A DNA stretch of 64,000 nt from NCBI GenBank assembly GCA_910575795.1, contig CAJTGE010000015.1, positions 62,001-126,000 of the forward strand, written 5' to 3'. Made by a program: the position numbers and the translations under genes. Origin of the DNA: Clostridiaceae bacterium. Its GTDB lineage: Bacteria; Bacillota; Clostridia; Lachnospirales; Lachnospiraceae. Under the pieces are notes generated by a model. The model was not told the origin of the DNA. It was given only the letters and a program-made list of their open reading frames with translations, and ran no database searches. Of this stretch, positions 14,683 to 22,577 are shown piece after piece (the first letter of the stretch is position 1; every line of letters begins with the position of its first letter).

Positions 14683-16164
14683 TACTACAGCGAACTTTTG
14701 ATGGCCTGCGCCCTCTTTTTCTGATATAATGAAAGAAAAGGGGTGGTATTATGATGAATCCAACCATGTTTGATCCGATTGCTTTAGAAAACTGGTATTC
14801 CGATGATGAAAACAGTCTTTTGCTTCAAACAGAACTGGAAAAATATTTTCAGAATTATCTTCCCTGCTTCCGGTCAGAGCCACAAAGAAAACTGTTCCAA
14901 ACATTTATAACGGGTCTGTTAAGCCCGTTGGAACGTAAATCCATCGAACCGGTTGCACTCCATTTTTCCGGGGAGAAGTATGTCCGCCCCATGCAGCAGT
15001 TTTTTTCACGCTCCCCTTTTGAGGAACAGCCTCTCCTGGATATTTACCAGGAACTGCTTTCCAAACAGGTTGGGCAGGCCCCTGGTATGCTGTCCGTAGA
15101 TGATACGTGTTTTGTGAAAAAAGGGAAACATTCCGCCGGGGTGAAGCGCCAGTACTGCGGCCGCCTGGGCAAAACGGAAAACTGCCAGTCCGGCGTATTC
15201 CTTGCTTTTGCGGGGGACAACGGGTACGGCCTTGTGGACTATGAACTTTACCTTCCGCAGGAATGGTTCGGGGAAGATTTTGCACAGCTGTACAAAGAAT
15301 GCCATATTCCGGAAGAAAAAACATTTTCCACAAAAAATGAGATTGCTGTAAGGCTGCTTAACCAGGCAGTACACAGCGGTCTGTTCCAGGTCCGATGGAT
15401 TGGCTGCGATGCGGCATACGGGAATGACCATGCCTTTCTTGACGGGCTGAAACTGCCGGAAGGGGTATGGTATTTTGCGGCAACAAACGCAAAAGAGCAG
15501 GTATTTCCCGAATACCCTCAGATGTGTTACCCGGAAACGAAAAGGGGCCGCCCCAGAAAACATCCGGTATTGTCCACTAAGCCGGTATCGGTACGTGAAA
15601 TCGCAGAGGACAGTTCCGTCCCCTGGGAAAGCGTTGTACTGGCAGAAGGAGCGAAGGGTCCGATCCTTGCAGAGAGGAAATATATGCGCTGTTATTCCTG
15701 CCGTAAAGACGGGAACCGCAGTTATGTGAAGCCGGGGCCGGAAATATGGCTTTATTTAAGGAAATATGCAGATGGGGAAGTAAAATATTTCGTTTCCAAT
15801 GCCCCAGGAGGTCTGGCTGTCCAGGAACTGGACAGGGCAGCAACCTTAAGATGGCCCATTGAACAGTGCTTTGAAGAATGTAAAAGCAACCTGGGAATGG
15901 GACATTATGAATGCCGGAGTTACCAGGGCTGGAAGCGTCATATGCTGTTTGTGATGATAGCGCATCTGTTTACGATTTATATACGGGAAATCTTTAAAAA
16001 AAAGAGATTCCATTGACCATGCCGATGGTAGTAAAGCTGATGCATGGAATTATAACCTATACAGTTACGAATATGAAAGCGATTGTATGTTACTACATAC
16101 GCAGGAACCATTGTGCCTATCTGGCTCATAGAAAGACCACGCTTTCAAAAAGTTCGCTGTAGTA
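14683..16164 (+). mobile_element. IS701-family insertion sequence, 1482 bp, CTAG target duplication
   Basis: Terminal inverted repeats start TACTACAGCGAACTTTT at 14683 and are mirrored at the end, 16164. CTAG flanks both sides (14679-14682 and 16165-16168), the target duplication expected for IS701. The element landed on the CTAG made by the end of MITE copy 1. It encodes one transposase, split between two frames at an A-run. A -10-like TATAAT is at 14725. Confidence 0.92.
14751..16016 (+). CDS. IS701 family transposase (frame-0 product; likely extended by a -1 shift)
   Basis: A DDE transposase: the first Asp is in MLSVDDTCFVKKGKHS, the second in IGCDAAYGND, and the Glu in WPIEQCFEECKSNLG. 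The frame-0 ORF stops at 16016 just after eight A's (15996-16003). The -1 frame from GAG at 16004 continues for 52 more codons to a TAG at 16160-16162 inside the right terminal repeat. It encodes a plausible native tail (EIPLTMPMVVKLMH and on). The A-AAA-AAG heptamer at 15998-16004 is a classic -1 slip site. The gene either uses frameshifting or slippage, or carries a fresh indel. GGGGTGG precedes the start. Confidence 0.88.
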   Translation: MMNPTMFDPIALENWYSDDENSLLLQTELEKYFQNYLPCFRSEPQRKLFQTFITGLLSPLERKSIEPVALHFSGEKYVRPMQQFFSRSPFEEQPLLDIYQELLSKQVGQAPGMLSVDDTCFVKKGKHSAGVKRQYCGRLGKTENCQSGVFLAFAGDNGYGLVDYELYLPQEWFGEDFAQLYKECHIPEEKTFSTKNEIAVRLLNQAVHSGLFQVRWIGCDAAYGNDHAFLDGLKLPEGVWYFAATNAKEQVFPEYPQMCYPETKRGRPRKHPVLSTKPVSVREIAEDSSVPWESVVLAEGAKGPILAERKYMRCYSCRKDGNRSYVKPGPEIWLYLRKYADGEVKYFVSNAPGGLAVQELDRAATLRWPIEQCFEECKSNLGMGHYECRSYQGWKRHMLFVMIAHLFTIYIREIFKKKRFH

Positions 16165-16169
16165 CTAGC

Positions 16170-16224
16170 ACAGCCTTGCACAAATAACGGTGAATTTCAG
16201 CGCCCGTTATTTATGCAAGGCTGT
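16170..16224. repeat. Long palindrome downstream of the Rrf2 gene
   Basis: ACAGCCTTGCACAAATAACGG (written to 20: ACAGCCTTGCACAAATAACG) at 16170-16190 pairs with its mirror at 16204-16224 with one bulge, around a 13-base loop. There is no T-tract. It could serve as a terminator for the convergent Rrf2 gene or be another small mobile palindrome. Confidence 0.5.
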
Positions 16225-16266
16225 ACGAATCCTCCCTGTGTGCTTTAAATAGTACGATGCGGCATG

Positions 16267-16674
16267 TTAAAAGCGCCCATTGATTAAATCGTCTAATGTT
16301 ATCCCATAAAAGAAATCGTGAATATGCGCATTAAATTTTTTCCACAGGGGCAGGGTGGCGCAGGCGCTTTGCCGGGGGCACAGCTCAGAATCCGGCATAA
16401 GGCAGGCCACCGGGGCAAGCGGGCCTTCTGTCAGCTCGATAATTTCGCCTACTGTATACGCTTCCCGCGGGCGGGTCAGCCTGTATCCGCCGCCTTTTCC
16501 GCGAAGCCCTTTTACAATTTTGCCTTTTACAAGTATTTTTAGTATGATCTCCAGATATTTTTCGGAAATCTCCTGTCGTTTTGATAGTTCCTTTAAGGGA
16601 ACATAGCTGTCTTCCTGATTTTGGGCAAGGTCGATTAATACTCTGAGCGCATAGCGCGCCTTTGTTGAAATCAT
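16267..16674 (-). CDS. Rrf2 family transcriptional regulator (CymR/IscR-like)
   Basis: A 135-residue winged-helix regulator starting MISTKARYALRVLIDLA, the classic Rrf2 beginning. LRGKGGGYRLTRP is the wing region. Three cysteines in CLMPDSELCPRQSAC near residues 90-104 have IscR-like spacing, so an Fe-S cluster or redox sensing is possible. It is divergent from cysK and metY, and a strong palindrome overlaps their promoter. It is therefore probably the local cysteine-metabolism repressor, analogous to CymR, and likely controls itself too. Which signal it reads is not visible. Confidence 0.88.
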   Translation of the reverse strand: MISTKARYALRVLIDLAQNQEDSYVPLKELSKRQEISEKYLEIILKILVKGKIVKGLRGKGGGYRLTRPREAYTVGEIIELTEGPLAPVACLMPDSELCPRQSACATLPLWKKFNAHIHDFFYGITLDDLINGRF

Positions 16675-16697
16675 CGGAATATACCTCCTGTTTTTGT

Positions 16698-16726
16698 ATT
16701 ATACGGTTAAATAAAGAAAAGATCAA
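16698..16726 (-). promoter_or_regulatory. Promoter of the Rrf2 regulator gene
   Basis: Reading leftward: TTGATC (complement of 16721-16726), 17 bases, TATAAT (complement of 16698-16703). It is close to the operator at 16734-16764, so autoregulation is likely. Confidence 0.65.
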
Positions 16727-16733
16727 TAAAAAC

Positions 16734-16764
16734 CTATATACCTATTGACATAGTAGGTAAATAG
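16734..16764. promoter_or_regulatory. Palindromic operator between rrf2 and cysK
   Basis: The 11-base arms CTATATACCTA (16734-16744) and TAGGTAAATAG (16754-16764) are complementary at 10 of 11 positions and separated by 9 bases. The site covers the -35 and spacer of the rightward promoter and lies just outside the leftward one, as expected for an Rrf2-type repressor site. Confidence 0.65.
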
Positions 16765-16773
16765 TAATATTAT
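16745..16773 (+). promoter_or_regulatory. cysK promoter
   Basis: A consensus TTGACA (16745-16750), 17 bases, TATTAT (16768-16773). The operator palindrome overlaps the -35. The transcript would carry a leader of roughly 310 bases before cysK. Confidence 0.8.
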
Positions 16774-16801
16774 ATATCTAATGAAATTCTGGAGGATAAA
16801 A

Positions 16802-16861
16802 ATGGTATATGAATTCAGAGGATTACCAGAGAAGCCTTCGGAATTGGGAAGGAGAAGATGA
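16802..16861 (+). CDS. Short ORF (19 codons) in the cysK leader
   Basis: An ATG at 16802 with an ideal GGAGG 6 bases upstream opens a 19-codon frame (MVYEFRGLPEKPSELGRRR) ending TGA at 16861. It contains no cysteine. It may be a leader peptide, or the 5' scar of a lost gene whose promoter now drives cysK. No homologue is recognised. Confidence 0.4.
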   Translation: MVYEFRGLPEKPSELGRRR

Positions 16862-17090
16862 GTCTTCCCGGTCCGGTCGTCCGTAATCGTTCAGATAGGT
16901 CTGCGCACTTGCTGCGCTGACCGTACGAAAACGCAGCGGCAGCAGGCGTCTGCCCCATCGCGAAGCGATTTTCATGGGCAGATGCCATAACAGTTCAGGT
17001 TATCTGAACTGTTACGGTTGTCCTGCCCGGGAAAAAGCGCAGGCCGGCGGAACAACGATGTATGAAAAAATAAGAAAGAAGGAATGTAAA
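16862..17090 (+). other. Structured untranslated leader before cysK
   Basis: A 229-base stretch without a convincing gene. It contains a hairpin near 16948-16986 (TCTGCCC ... GGGCAGA) and a perfect 11-bp palindrome TAACAGTTCAG / CTGAACTGTTA at 16988-17014, a member of the repeat family also seen at 26325, 47872 and 57571. No T-box (AGGGTGG bulge) or known SAM-type riboswitch motif was recognised. Confidence 0.5.
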
Positions 17091-18023
17091 ATGTCAGGTT
17101 ATTATCAGGGAGCCCTGGGGTTGATCGGCAACACGCCTCTGGTGGAGATGGTAAATATCGAAAAGGAGCTTGGGCTTAAGGCAACGGTTCTGCTAAAGCT
17201 GGAATATTTCAATCCGGCCGGGAGCGTAAAGGACAGAATCGCGAAAGCGATGCTGGAGGACGCCGAGAGTAAAGGGCTTTTAAAGGATGGGTCTGTTATT
17301 ATTGAACCCACGTCGGGAAATACCGGGATTGGGCTGGCGTCCATCGCGGCCGCAAAGGGATACCGGATCATACTTACCATGCCGGAGACTATGAGCGCAG
17401 AGAGGAGGAATATTTTAAAAGCATATGGCGCCGAGCTGGTGCTGACGGATGGCGCGAAGGGGATGAAGGGGGCGATTGAGAAGGCGCGGGAGCTGGCAAA
17501 GGAAATCCCGGGCAGCTTCATCCCGGGACAGTTTGTAAATCCTGCGAACCCGGCGGCCCATAAAGCAGGGACAGGGCCGGAGATCTGGAGGGATACGGAT
17601 GGGAAGGTAGATATTTTCATTGCAGGCGTGGGAACAGGCGGCACCATAACCGGAACCGGGGAATATCTGAAGGAGCAGAACCCGGATATCCGGATCGTGG
17701 CGCTGGAGCCCGCGGACTCTCCGGTATTATCAGAAGGAAAGGCCGGCCCCCATAAGATTCAGGGAATCGGGGCGGGATTTGTCCCGGATGTATTGAATAC
17801 ATCTGTATACGACGAAGTGTTCAGGGCTGAAAATGAGGATGCGTTTCAGGCGGCGAAGCTCCTTGCAAAAAAAGAAGGCATTCTGGTTGGGATTTCTTCC
17901 GGGGCGGCCCTGCACGGCGCGATTGAACTGGCAAAGCGCCCGGAGAATGAGGGAAAGGTGATCGTAGCTCTGCTGCCGGACAGCGGAGACAGATATTATT
18001 CAACGCCTTTGTTTGCGGAATAA
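17091..18023 (+). CDS. cysK: Cysteine synthase (O-acetylserine sulfhydrylase)
   Basis: Forms cysteine from O-acetylserine and sulfide. The 310-residue PLP enzyme has the cofactor lysine at K47 in NPAGSVKDR, the substrate loop [12 protein letters not shown] near 70 and the phosphate-binding [12 protein letters not shown] near 180. The start at ATG 17091 follows AAGAAGGAAT and matches the family N-terminus. The upstream in-frame ATGs at 16974 and 17058 lie in leader DNA. It is followed by metY, so the unit assimilates sulfide into both cysteine and homocysteine. Confidence 0.95.
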   Translation: MSGYYQGALGLIGNTPLVEMVNIEKELGLKATVLLKLEYFNPAGSVKDRIAKAMLEDAESKGLLKDGSVIIEPTSGNTGIGLASIAAAKGYRIILTMPETMSAERRNILKAYGAELVLTDGAKGMKGAIEKARELAKEIPGSFIPGQFVNPANPAAHKAGTGPEIWRDTDGKVDIFIAGVGTGGTITGTGEYLKEQNPDIRIVALEPADSPVLSEGKAGPHKIQGIGAGFVPDVLNTSVYDEVFRAENEDAFQAAKLLAKKEGILVGISSGAALHGAIELAKRPENEGKVIVALLPDSGDRYYSTPLFAE

Positions 18024-18168
18024 TGAGGCGCAAAAAGGGCGGGACTGCGGAACGTAATCCGTGATGTCAGTGCAGCATTGCAGGCGTGCAGAGGGAGCTG
18101 ACAGCGAGTGATGTATTCACTGGAATTCAGGCAATGCTGTGCCAGGTACGATGAAGGAGGAAATCAAC

Positions 18169-19470
18169 ATGGCAGACATAAGGGATTCTAAAAACTGGGG
18201 CTTTGAGACAAGGCAATTACATATCGGGCAGGAACAGGCTGACCCGGCCACAGACGCAAGGGCAGTGCCTATCTATGCGACGACTTCATATGTGTTCCAT
18301 GATTCACAGCATGCGGCGGACCGTTTTGGCCTACGGGATGCGGGCAATATCTACGGGAGGCTGACGAATCCGACGGAGGATATCTTTGAACAGCGCATGG
18401 CTTCCCTGGAGGGCGGGGCGGCGGCGCTCGCGGTGGCGTCCGGCGCGGCGGCGATCAGCTATATATTTCAGGCGCTGGCAAAGTCAGGAGAGCACATTGT
18501 GGCGGCTAAGACCATTTACGGCGGGACATACAACCTGCTGGCGCACACGCTTCCGCTGACCAATAATGTTACAACGACCTTTGTGGATCCGGGGCGGGAA
18601 GGCGCCTTTGAGGCCGCCATCCGGGAAAATACAAAAGCAATTTTTGTGGAGACATTAGGAAATCCGAATTCCAACCTGGTTGATTTGGAGGAGCTTGCAA
18701 GGCTCGCTCATAAGCACGGTATACCGCTGGCGGTGGATTCCACCTTTGCAACCCCTTATCTCATCCGCCCGATCGAGTATGGCGCTGATATCGTAGTCCA
18801 TTCTGCGACAAAGTTTATCGGGGGGCATGGGACTGCGATTGGCGGCGTGATCATTGACAGCGGAAATTTTGACTGGAAGGCATCCGGAAGATATCCGTGG
18901 ATCTCAGAGGCAAACCCGAGCTACCATGGGGTATCATTTGCGGATGCGGCAGGGGCGGCGGCGTTCGTGACTTATATCCGCGCGGTCATCCTGCGCGACA
19001 CAGGCGCGACGCTCTCCCCCTTCCATGCATTCCTGTTCCTGCAGGGGCTGGAGACATTATCCCTCCGTGTGGAGCGCCATGTGAGCAATGCCCTGAGGAT
19101 TGTGGAATATCTCGCGAACCATCCGAAGGTAGAGGCGGTGCATCATCCGTCTCTTGAAAGCGAACCAAGCCACGCATTATATAAGAAATACCTTCCGAAT
19201 GGAGGAGGATCCATCTTTACCTTTGAGATTAAAGGAGACGACAGGACGGCCCGGACGTTTATTGACAATCTCGCCATCTTCTCCCTGCTGGCGAATGTGG
19301 CGGATGTGAAATCGCTTGTGATCCATCCGGCAACGACCACGCACAGCCAGAGCACAGGGGAAGAGCTGTCGGAGCAGGGAATTAAGTCCAATACGATCCG
19401 GCTTTCCGTGGGTATTGAGAAGGTGGAGGATCTGATTGCTGCATTGGATGCTGCATTTGAAGCGGTGTAG
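18169..19470 (+). CDS. metY: O-acetylhomoserine aminocarboxypropyltransferase (sulfhydrylase)
   Basis: A PLP enzyme of the Cys/Met metabolism family that makes homocysteine from O-acetylhomoserine and sulfide. It has 433 residues starting MADIRDSKNWGFETRQLH, placed 9 bases after AAGGAGG. An earlier ATG at 18139 lacks a site. ATSYVFHDSQHAADRF and GNIYGRLTNPTED are family hallmarks, and the PLP lysine is K215 in HSATKFIGGHG. It follows cysK by 145 bases and is probably in the same regulon. Confidence 0.93.
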   Translation: MADIRDSKNWGFETRQLHIGQEQADPATDARAVPIYATTSYVFHDSQHAADRFGLRDAGNIYGRLTNPTEDIFEQRMASLEGGAAALAVASGAAAISYIFQALAKSGEHIVAAKTIYGGTYNLLAHTLPLTNNVTTTFVDPGREGAFEAAIRENTKAIFVETLGNPNSNLVDLEELARLAHKHGIPLAVDSTFATPYLIRPIEYGADIVVHSATKFIGGHGTAIGGVIIDSGNFDWKASGRYPWISEANPSYHGVSFADAAGAAAFVTYIRAVILRDTGATLSPFHAFLFLQGLETLSLRVERHVSNALRIVEYLANHPKVEAVHHPSLESEPSHALYKKYLPNGGGSIFTFEIKGDDRTARTFIDNLAIFSLLANVADVKSLVIHPATTTHSQSTGEELSEQGIKSNTIRLSVGIEKVEDLIAALDAAFEAV

Positions 19471-19498
19471 AGACGGGGCATCTGCGGCCAAAGTCTGA

Positions 19499-19527
19499 TT
19501 GACATAAATTTTTCCATATTGTATAGT
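19499..19527 (+). promoter_or_regulatory. Promoter downstream of metY
   Basis: TTGACA, 17 bases, TATAGT. It drives the 49-codon DUF362-like remnant and the overlapping HAD gene. Confidence 0.7.
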
Positions 19528-19563
19528 TAAATCAGAGACACAAACGTGAGAGAGGTAAAAGAT

Positions 19564-19713
19564 ATGGAGAATGCAAAGGTTTATTTTGCAAAGGAGCTCA
19601 TGCCGGATGATGTGCGCAGGATGTACCGCATACTTGAAAAGGGGCTGCCGGGCCGGGCGGCGGAGGAGATGGGGTATGGCGGCAGGGCGTATGAGCTGGT
19701 TTGTAAGGAATGA
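19564..19713 (+). pseudogene. 49-codon remnant of a DUF362-family gene
   Basis: A complete small frame with ATG 19564 and stop 19713. Its start (ENAKVYFAKELMPDDVRRMYRI) resembles the N-terminus of DUF362 ferredoxin-domain proteins and its end (GYGGRAYELV) resembles their C-terminus. The ~300 residues between, including the FeS ligands, are missing. It looks like an in-frame internal deletion that left both ends. It retains promoter, ribosome site and coupling to the next gene by overlap, so it could still act as an upstream translated leader. The family match is from memory of the motif, not a search. Confidence 0.55.
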
Positions 19714-19721
19714 GGAGAACG

Positions 19722-20537
19722 ATGTATCAGTTGATTGCGTTTGATATGGACGGGACGCTGCTGAATTCCAGGAAGCAGATTTTGCCCAAAAGCCGGAATG
19801 CGGTTGCTAAGGCGGCGCAGGCCGGAGCGGTCGTGATCCTGAATACAGGGCGCTGCCTCGCGGAGCTTGGGGAGTATCTGCAGGCGCTCCCGGAAATCCG
19901 CTATGTCAATTGTGCGAGCGGGGCGATGGTCTATGATGTGCGGGAGCGCAAAGCCCTGTATTCCAGGCTTCTTGGCACAGAGAAGGTGAGACGGATTCTG
20001 GAGCTGGGGGCGCTTGAGCAGGCTATGCCGAATCTTTTGCTGGAGGAATCCATTGTCCAGAAAAGCCACTGGGAGCGGATTGAGGAATTTGGTATGGGCG
20101 CTTATAAGGATACGTATGAGCGCGTGGCGACCATGTGGGAGGACATTGCCGGAGAATACGGGAGGAACCCGTTTCCGGCGGCGAAGGTAAACCTTTACCA
20201 CAGGAACCGGGAATCAAGGGAGAGAACGATACAGCGGATCCGCAGCGGGGGACCGGAAGTTTCGATGGCCCTGGGCGAAGCGGCTTCCCTGGAGATGTCG
20301 GAGCAGGGGGTCGATAAGGGCGCGGGTCTTAGGATGCTGTGCGGGCATCTCAGTATCCCGCTGGAGCGGACGATCGTCGTGGGGGACGCGGACAATGACC
20401 GGGAAGCCATGAAGGCGGCGGGGCTTGCCGTGGCGATGGGAAATGCCGCGGCATCTGTTCGGGCGATCGCCGGCGCGGTGGTTGCGGACTGTGATCACGA
20501 CGGGTGCGCGGAGGCGGTTGAGCGGTATTTATTTTAG
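19722..20537 (+). CDS. HAD-superfamily hydrolase, Cof type
   Basis: A cytoplasmic phosphatase of the Cof/YkrA subfamily, acting on sugar phosphates or flavin-type substrates. The exact substrate is unknown. AFDMDGTLLNS near the N-terminus holds the nucleophile and general acid aspartates. ILNTGR is motif II and VVGDADNDREAMKAAGLAVAMGNA is motif IV, all intact. ATG 19722 has GAGGAG upstream, while ATG 19710 overlaps the preceding stop and lacks one. It converges on a LysR gene 24 bases downstream. Confidence 0.88.
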   Translation: MYQLIAFDMDGTLLNSRKQILPKSRNAVAKAAQAGAVVILNTGRCLAELGEYLQALPEIRYVNCASGAMVYDVRERKALYSRLLGTEKVRRILELGALEQAMPNLLLEESIVQKSHWERIEEFGMGAYKDTYERVATMWEDIAGEYGRNPFPAAKVNLYHRNRESRERTIQRIRSGGPEVSMALGEAASLEMSEQGVDKGAGLRMLCGHLSIPLERTIVVGDADNDREAMKAAGLAVAMGNAAASVRAIAGAVVADCDHDGCAEAVERYLF

Positions 20538-20561
20538 GACAGCACACTAAAGAAAGCTCAC

Positions 20562-21527
20562 TCATTCCTTAACTGTTCCGGCAGATGAAGCGTTCTGTAA
20601 TTGCAAATTCTCCGGCGCATTTCCGGAATACATTGTGTGAAACAGCCGCCCAAGCGCCTGCGCGGCCTTTGAGCGGTATTCCCCGGCCGGGTAGGTGAGG
20701 CCGAGTTCTAAGAAAACGCCCTCAGTCCCGATGCGCAGATAGGCGACAGACGGATCGGGAACGATGCAGGAGCGGTACGTGACGCAAAGCCCCAGCCCGG
20801 CGCGCGCCATGGAGGCGGCAAAAGGCGCGGATATGTGCGTATTTAAGCCTGCGGGCTCGCGGCCTGCTTTGCGGAATTCCCGTCTGGCCAAGCGCCCCAG
20901 CACGGTATCCGGCGGCCCCAGGATGTATTCAAAATCTGCAGTATCCCGGAAATCGACCCACAACTGCCCGGGCTCGTCGGTGCGCTCCTTTGCAAGGGCC
21001 ATGACGGGATGGCTGTCAGCGGCCACAATTAAAATTTCATCGCGCATGAGCGGGTCAACCCGGCTTTTAATGCGCACCGGAGGGGCGGCGATAAGGGCGA
21101 TGTCCAGGAGCCCCTTTAGAATCTGATCTTCTAAGTCAATGCTGTCCATTTCTGTGATCTCCACATGGACATTCGGATGCAGCTCGTGGAACCTTTTTAA
21201 GACAGGCGGCAGAAGATACGTGCCGCGGAAGGTGCTGATGCCAAACTCCACCCGGCCGCCGCGCAGACCTTCGATATCCCAGACCTCATTTTTTGCCAGG
21301 TGGTAGCTCTGTAATATCTGCCGGGCCCGCCCAATGAATGCCTCCCCGGAAGCCGTGGGCCGGACGCCTCTGGCGGTGCGCATAAAAATCGGCGTCCCGA
21401 GCTCCGCTTCATAAACCTGAAGCGACTGGCTTAAGCTGGACTGCGCCATGAAGAGCTTATCCGCCGCCGCGGAGATGCTGCCCTCGTTGGCAATTGTGAC
21501 GATATACGTCAGTTCTTTTAAATTCAT
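20562..21527 (-). CDS. LysR family transcriptional regulator
   Basis: A 321-residue regulator: an N-terminal winged helix-turn-helix (EGSISAAADKLFMAQSSLSQSLQVYEAELG) followed by a substrate-binding domain. It is divergent from the DUF6282-permease-GltS genes. The gap between them holds ATCGG-N5-CCGAT and a second CCGAT site by the rightward -35. It therefore probably activates or represses that unit, with a small acid as effector. The effector is unknown. Confidence 0.9.
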   Translation of the reverse strand: MNLKELTYIVTIANEGSISAAADKLFMAQSSLSQSLQVYEAELGTPIFMRTARGVRPTASGEAFIGRARQILQSYHLAKNEVWDIEGLRGGRVEFGISTFRGTYLLPPVLKRFHELHPNVHVEITEMDSIDLEDQILKGLLDIALIAAPPVRIKSRVDPLMRDEILIVAADSHPVMALAKERTDEPGQLWVDFRDTADFEYILGPPDTVLGRLARREFRKAGREPAGLNTHISAPFAASMARAGLGLCVTYRSCIVPDPSVAYLRIGTEGVFLELGLTYPAGEYRSKAAQALGRLFHTMYSGNAPENLQLQNASSAGTVKE

Positions 21528-21567
21528 TTCGTGTATTCCCCCTTTTTGATTTCATGTGCCCTATATA

Positions 21568-21627
21568 TCGGTTTTTCCGATGTGTCATATTAAATTTATT
21601 GACTTTCTCCGATATCTGAAATAGTAT
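21568..21627 (+). promoter_or_regulatory. Promoter and LysR-type sites for the DUF6282-GltS unit
   Basis: TTGACT (21599-21604), 17 bases, TAGTAT (21622-21627). A small palindrome ATCGGTTTTTCCGAT at 21568-21582 and a CCGATAT in the spacer are candidate LysR sites, with the usual promoter-distal plus promoter-proximal layout. Confidence 0.6.
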
Positions 21628-21683
21628 ACAATCATTTCCAGAGAAATACAAGCCTGTAAAAAATGAAAGGAGAAGGATGAAAC

Positions 21684-22577
21684 ATGGCTGAGATTTCAAA
21701 GGAAACGATTTCGATGAAGGGCGTGATTGACATGCACGTCCATTCCAATCCGGATCTGCGCAGGAGGGCGTATGATGATCTGGAGCTGATGGAGGCTGGA
21801 ATCCGCGTGGGGGCGCGCGCGATTGTGATTAAGACGCACCAGGGGACCACAATGGACCGGGCGTTCTTATGCAACCGCCACAACGAGATTGTACATGGGG
21901 GCAGCAATGATTTTACCATGTTCGGGAGCATTACGCTGAACCGGGTGGTGGGGGGAATTAATCCCTGGGCGGTGGAGACGGCGCTGAAGCTGGGGGCAAA
22001 GGTGGTGTGGCTGCCTACCCAGTCGGCAAAAAAACATCTGATGAAGATGAAGCAGGATCCCGCGGCAGGGGTGGACGTAGTGTGCGGCGGGAAGGTGGTT
22101 CCGGAGCTTCAGGATGTGTTCGGGCTGATACGGGATCACGGCGCGGTTCTGGGAACGGCCCATATCTCGCCTGACGAGGCGTTTGTCGTCGTGGAGGCGG
22201 CCCGGAGGGCGGGGGTGAAGCATATTGTCATCACACACCCCGAATGGTGGATTGTAGATATGAGCCTTGAGGATCAGCTCCGGATCGCGCGGGATTACGA
22301 TGCGGTTCTGGAGCGCTGCTATGCGCAGAACATGGGCGGGGGCAGATATAAGAGCAATCTGGCATCCAATCTGGAGCTGATTAAGGAAGCGGGGTATGAG
22401 CATGTCATGGTGGATACGGACGGCGGACAGACCGAAAATCCATACTGGGAGCTGGCGTTTGGGGAGTACATGCAGTACCTTGTGGACAACGGCATTCCGG
22501 CAGAGCATGTGTACCATATGACCAAAACCATTCCGGCAAGGCTTCTGGGACTTGAGGAAGGGGGGCGGGGAAAATGA
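21684..22577 (+). CDS. DUF6282 family metal-dependent hydrolase-like protein
   Basis: A 297-residue TIM-barrel amidohydrolase-like protein. The metal-binding H-x-H is H18-V-H20 in IDMHVHSNPD. Later possible ligands are in GTAHISPDEA, ITHPEWW and VDTDGGQ. The function of the family is unknown. Its place next to a dicarboxylate-type permease and GltS suggests it hydrolyses an imported acid or amide, which is inference. It starts at ATG 21684 behind AAAGGAGAAGG and overlaps the following permease remnant by four bases. Confidence 0.75.
   Translation: MAEISKETISMKGVIDMHVHSNPDLRRRAYDDLELMEAGIRVGARAIVIKTHQGTTMDRAFLCNRHNEIVHGGSNDFTMFGSITLNRVVGGINPWAVETALKLGAKVVWLPTQSAKKHLMKMKQDPAAGVDVVCGGKVVPELQDVFGLIRDHGAVLGTAHISPDEAFVVVEAARRAGVKHIVITHPEWWIVDMSLEDQLRIARDYDAVLERCYAQNMGGGRYKSNLASNLELIKEAGYEHVMVDTDGGQTENPYWELAFGEYMQYLVDNGIPAEHVYHMTKTIPARLLGLEEGGRGK

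Noticed and set aside
16202-16262. tRNA-like arm near 16220
   Set aside because: Only an isolated CGAATCC-like string follows a palindrome. No acceptor or anticodon stems can be formed.
16862-17090. T-box or SAM riboswitch before cysK
   Set aside because: No AGGGTGG-type T-box bulge and no recognisable SAM-I or S-box core. Only simple hairpins are visible.
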